The notes beneath the pieces were generated by a model, which did no database searches, was not told the origin of the DNA, and worked only from the letters and a program-made list of their open reading frames with translations. From Rhodothermales bacterium (GTDB lineage Bacteria; Bacteroidota; Rhodothermia; Rhodothermales; VXPQ01): a stretch of 47,565 nt of DNA. Positions 44,790-47,565 of this stretch are shown here, piece by piece. Numbering within the stretch: position 1 is the first letter of the stretch; every line of letters begins with the position of its first letter. Made by a program: the position numbers and the translations under genes. The stretch spans positions 1-47,565 of the forward strand of contig JAJECT010000007.1 in NCBI GenBank assembly GCA_022821845.1, written 5' to 3'.

Positions 44790-46045
44790 GGCGACGCCTC
44801 CCCGAACCAATGTCCGGCGGGCAGGGAAAAAAACTCGTTGAGCGGTACGCCCCCCTCCCCGACAACCAGCGAATCCTGCGCGCGAAAACGCTTCTTGAAC
44901 TCGTCCATGCCGCGCAAGACGCCTCTGTGCAAACCGCTTTTGATTTCTACGGGAAGGATCCGCCTACCCTTTTGCAAGACAAAATCCACTTCAAAACGGC
45001 CTTCGCGCCAGTAATGCATCTTGATGTCGGGCGTTGCGGTATTCAGCAAATGCGCGCCCGCCGCGCTTTCGACAATGCGTCCCCAAAAGGTCCGATCCGC
45101 CTGCGCCTCCTTGAAGGAATACCCCGAGCCGGCTGTCATCAGGGCCGTGTTGAGCACAGTAAACTTGGGACTGGAAGATTTGCCAGGATGCGGTCGGTTC
45201 GCATACTTCGGCAATCCGGCAAGCAGCCCGGCGTTCGACAGCAAATCAAGATAACGCGCCAGCGTAGTCGTGTTGCCTGCCCCCTGGAGTTGACCCAGCA
45301 TTTTGTTGTAGGACAGAATTTGGCCGGAATACGCAGCGCCTAATTCAAAGAATCGCTTGAGCAAGGCAGGCTTGTCCACGCGGGTCATGTCGAGCAGGTC
45401 CCGCTCGATGGTTGGCTCAATAAGCGAACCGAGAACATAGCCCCGCCACCGGTCCACATCCCGAACGAAACGGGCCGCGCCCGGATACCCACCGAAATAG
45501 AGATACGTATCCAGATCGAAATCGAAGGCCCTGGCCATTTCCGGGAACGACCAATGCCTGACCGATATCGATTCGTAGCGCCCGGCAAGGCTCTCGCTCA
45601 ATCCCGACTGCATGCGCAGCGGAGCCGAGCCAAGAATAACCACATGCAGGGGGCAACCGCTGGCCCGGTCGGCGTCCCACAAGCCCTTGACGGTTTCCGA
45701 CCAGTCCTTAACCTTCTGAATCTCGTCGAATACCAGAACGAATTTCCCCAGGCGCTCCGCCTCGCGCCGGGCATATTCCCAATTACGCACAAGCCAGGTC
45801 GCGTCCTTCGTACCATGAGACACAGAAGCGGTGGTCTCGACCGCATCGAAAGGAGGACGAGGGATGAAAGAATCGGGTTCGTCCACAGCGCAATAGCGGT
45901 GCTCGCAGGAAATCCGCCCCAGCGCCTGACGCGCAATGATGGTCTTGCCTGTCTGGCGAGGACCGAACAGGGCGACCAGCTGACGAGGCGCTTCGCCCAA
46001 CCGCTGAACGAGGGCGCTAACTTGCATACGCTGGAAAGGGTTCAT
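44786..46045 (-). CDS. DUF4143-type ATPase C, first gene of the STAND operon
   Basis: 419 residues. Walker A GPRQTGKT (28-35), Walker B VLVFDEIQKVKDWSE, sensor block ILGSAPLRMQSGLSESLAGRYE. The DUF4143 C-terminus has FEVDFVLQKGRRILPVEIKSG. It shares many stretches with ATPase A (for example GAYSGQILSY-like and QGAGNTTTLARYLDLL blocks) and has the same palindrome upstream. The stop overlaps the STAND ATG by four bases. It might load, regulate or guard the STAND protein, or simply be a hitch-hiking member of its family. Confidence 0.9.
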   Translation of the reverse strand: MNPFQRMQVSALVQRLGEAPRQLVALFGPRQTGKTIIARQALGRISCEHRYCAVDEPDSFIPRPPFDAVETTASVSHGTKDATWLVRNWEYARREAERLGKFVLVFDEIQKVKDWSETVKGLWDADRASGCPLHVVILGSAPLRMQSGLSESLAGRYESISVRHWSFPEMARAFDFDLDTYLYFGGYPGAARFVRDVDRWRGYVLGSLIEPTIERDLLDMTRVDKPALLKRFFELGAAYSGQILSYNKMLGQLQGAGNTTTLARYLDLLSNAGLLAGLPKYANRPHPGKSSSPKFTVLNTALMTAGSGYSFKEAQADRTFWGRIVESAAGAHLLNTATPDIKMHYWREGRFEVDFVLQKGRRILPVEIKSGLHRGVLRGMDEFKKRFRAQDSLVVGEGGVPLNEFFSLPAGHWFGEASP

Positions 46046-46058
46046 ATCTGTAAATTAC

Positions 46059-46084
46059 GCTATTGAGTAAAAATACTCAATAGC
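46059..46084. promoter_or_regulatory. Palindrome upstream of DUF4143 ATPase C
   Basis: Arms GCTATTGAGTA and TACTCAATAGC (11 bp each) flank AAAA, 14 bp before the ATG at 46045. Read in the direction of the gene, its inner 22 bp is identical to the element at 26802-26823 before ATPase A. It is probably an operator shared by these two ATPase genes. Confidence 0.75.
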
Positions 46085-46173
46085 ATAATCATAATTTTTT
46101 TTCCTCCTGAAAACATAGCGTGGAGACGGACGCGGGAGCACTGCGCCTATTGGACGCTCAAAGGCAAGCAATA

Positions 46174-46275
46174 GGCGTTTTTGGCGCGTTTTTGGCGCGT
46201 TTTTGGCGCGATTTGGCGCGTTTTTGGCGCGTTTCTGGCGCGTTTTGGCGCGTTTTGGCGCGATGCTGGCGCGAT
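46174..46275. repeat. Phased T-tract repeats (GGCGCG + T4-5)
   Basis: GG dinucleotides of the GGCGCG-T-tract units start at 46174, 46183, 46194, 46205, 46215, 46226, 46237, 46247, 46257 and 46268. From the second to the last the mean spacing is 10.6 bp, close to one helical turn, so the T-tracts would bend DNA in phase. It lies between the divergent ATPase C and NirB-like genes. The remainder of the gap 46046-46370 shows nothing else. Confidence 0.85.
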
Positions 46276-46370
46276 GCATCGAAACGCAGCGGCTTGCGCA
46301 GAAAAGCGGCCCTTTCTATACTGGAAGGAGGAAAACGACAGCAGGCAATTCGCACCCCGAGACACATTGC

Positions 46371-47565
46371 ATGCAAACGCCGAAACCCCATAGCCCTTCG
46401 GAAACCGTGGAACCGGCTCGTCTTGCCGGGCGGCTGGTTGTGGTCGGGTTCGGCATGACCGCATACAAACTGATCGAGCGGATGCAGGCGCTGAACGCCC
46501 TGAAACGCTACGACGTCACCATTATCGGGGAAGAAAATTATCCGGCATACGACCGGGTCCATCTTACCGAGTGGCTGGAGCACCGGGACGCGCAACGCCT
46601 TGCGCTGGGACCGCCCGGATGGGCAGCGGCCGCAGGCATTCGGATCGTCGCAGGCAACGCCGCAACCTCTATAGATCGCGGGCGACGGACGGTTCGGCTT
46701 GCGGACGGCGAACGAATCGGATACGACCGCCTTGTCCTGACTACGGGTTCTGCGCCTTTCGTCCCGCCCATAGAAGGAGCGAACGCCGAAAACGTTTTCG
46801 TATACCGCACCATCGACGACCTGCGCCGCATCGGGCGGCGAGCGGAACAGGCGCGCAAGGCGATCGTGATCGGGGGCGGGCCGCTCGGACTCGAAATAGC
46901 CGCCGCGCTTCGACGCCTGGGCCCGGAAATCGTCGTGCTCGAAGCGGCGCCGTACCTCATGTGCGGACACCTCGACATAGCAGGGGCCGCCGTACTGAAC
47001 GATAAAATCCGCAAGATGGGGATACGCGCCATCGCCCCCGTCCTTGCCCGGCGGATAGAACCCGAGGGCGACCGGTTGCGCCTTTTCGTGCAACAGCTGG
47101 ACGCCCCCCTGACCGCCGACATGATCGTGATGGCTACCGGAATCCAGCCGCGAGACGAGTTGGCGCAAGACGCAGGGCTTGCGGTGGCGTCTGTATTCGG
47201 GGGCGTCGTCGTGGACGATACGCTTCGCACGACCGACCCTGCTATTTACGCCATAGGCGAGTGCGCGCGGCATCGGGACGCCCTGTACGGCCTGATTGCG
47301 CCGGGATACCGCATGGCCGAAACCCTTGCCGAAATTCTGGCGGGCCGCGAAAAGCGGTTTTCCGGCTATACTCCCGCGATCCGGCTGAGGCTTATGGATG
47401 CGGACGTCTGGGCGATGGGCAATCAGGACCAGCCCGGAGAACGAATCCGCTGGAACGAGCGCGGCGCGTATCGACAGATTACCGTATGGCGAAATCGCGT
47501 CGTCGCCGCCTCTTCCGTCGATGCCTGGGCGGAACGCGGGTTCGTACAGGATTTCATCCGAAAGG
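46371..47565 (+). CDS. NirB-like FAD/NAD(P)-dependent oxidoreductase, partial
   Basis: 398 codons from ATG 46371, open to the right edge. The N-terminal FAD-binding Rossmann motif is VVVGFGMTAYKL (23-34), with YPAYDRVHLTEWL typical of nitrite-reductase large-subunit N-termini. A second Rossmann motif IGGGPLGLE (167-175) binds NAD(P)H, and an ATG-type block MIVMATGIQP is present. The rest of the protein, possibly a siroheme/Fe-S half, is outside the window. NirB is one option; stand-alone nitrite/rubredoxin reductase-like flavoproteins share this half. Confidence 0.85.
   Translation, partial: MQTPKPHSPSETVEPARLAGRLVVVGFGMTAYKLIERMQALNALKRYDVTIIGEENYPAYDRVHLTEWLEHRDAQRLALGPPGWAAAAGIRIVAGNAATSIDRGRRTVRLADGERIGYDRLVLTTGSAPFVPPIEGANAENVFVYRTIDDLRRIGRRAEQARKAIVIGGGPLGLEIAAALRRLGPEIVVLEAAPYLMCGHLDIAGAAVLNDKIRKMGIRAIAPVLARRIEPEGDRLRLFVQQLDAPLTADMIVMATGIQPRDELAQDAGLAVASVFGGVVVDDTLRTTDPAIYAIGECARHRDALYGLIAPGYRMAETLAEILAGREKRFSGYTPAIRLRLMDADVWAMGNQDQPGERIRWNERGAYRQITVWRNRVVAASSVDAWAERGFVQDFIRK

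Noticed and set aside
46055-46279. Lysine/arginine-rich repeat protein read through the phased T-tract repeats
   Set aside because: Unit length alternates between 10 and 11 bp, so the frame does not repeat; the KRAKNAP-like pattern is just low-complexity DNA translated.
1-47565. tRNA or rRNA genes
   Set aside because: Gaps were read for T-loop and acceptor-like patterns and none was convincing; short RNAs could still be missed by eye.
1-47565. Insertion sequences or transposase genes
   Set aside because: No DDE, HUH or recombinase motif was found in any plausible frame, despite the accessory content.

Overview
The window comes from a GC-rich Gram-negative bacterium, most likely of the Bacteroidota/Rhodothermota lineage. 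The clues are a bacillithiol gene (bshC), a PUR-domain DUF3276 protein, a DUF4249 lipoprotein paired with a TonB-dependent receptor, and an ECF sigma/FecR pair in front of that receptor. Start codons mostly lack Shine-Dalgarno sequences. This placement is inference; no rRNA or tRNA gene was seen.

Left flank (1-5820) is accessory. A minus-strand operon runs off the left edge: a start-less small frame, an AAA ATPase, a small PD-(D/E)XK-like protein and a DUF1156 DNA methylase. All junctions are 4-base ATGA overlaps. An NTF2-like secreted protein and an OLD-like ATPase with an apparent internal deletion follow.

Core block (5939-24378 or 26614) is mostly minus strand. It holds bshC, a DUF151 nuclease-like gene, hisC, hisD, DUF3276, recX, DUF4249, a TonB receptor with an STN domain, a small outer-membrane protein, FecR, an ECF sigma factor, a hipBA toxin-antitoxin pair beside a PIN-domain remnant, an SDR, a PPi-type phosphofructokinase and an RNA methyltransferase. 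A divergent plus-strand pair encodes an exported amidohydrolase and a PQQ dehydrogenase carrying a cytochrome c motif.

Defence/accessory island (about 26.8-46.1 kb). Two DUF4143-type ATPases lie inside its left edge and a third at its right edge. Identical 22-base palindromic elements sit just outside the two outermost ATPase genes. Between them are a DUF1080-like protein, a 40-bp tandem array (nine to ten units) that can fold into RNA hairpins, a Fic protein, an outer-membrane barrel, an AT-rich AAA ATPase + DUF4276 (Toprim-like) pair, AbiEi with a drastically shortened AbiEii partner, and a minus-strand operon of DUF4143 ATPase, giant NACHT-like STAND ATPase with a C-terminal PD-(D/E)XK domain, and a type IIG-like restriction-modification protein. 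That operon is the best candidate here for an undescribed immune system.

Right edge: after an intergenic stretch with helically phased T-tracts, a NirB-like FAD/NAD(P) oxidoreductase starts and runs off the window.
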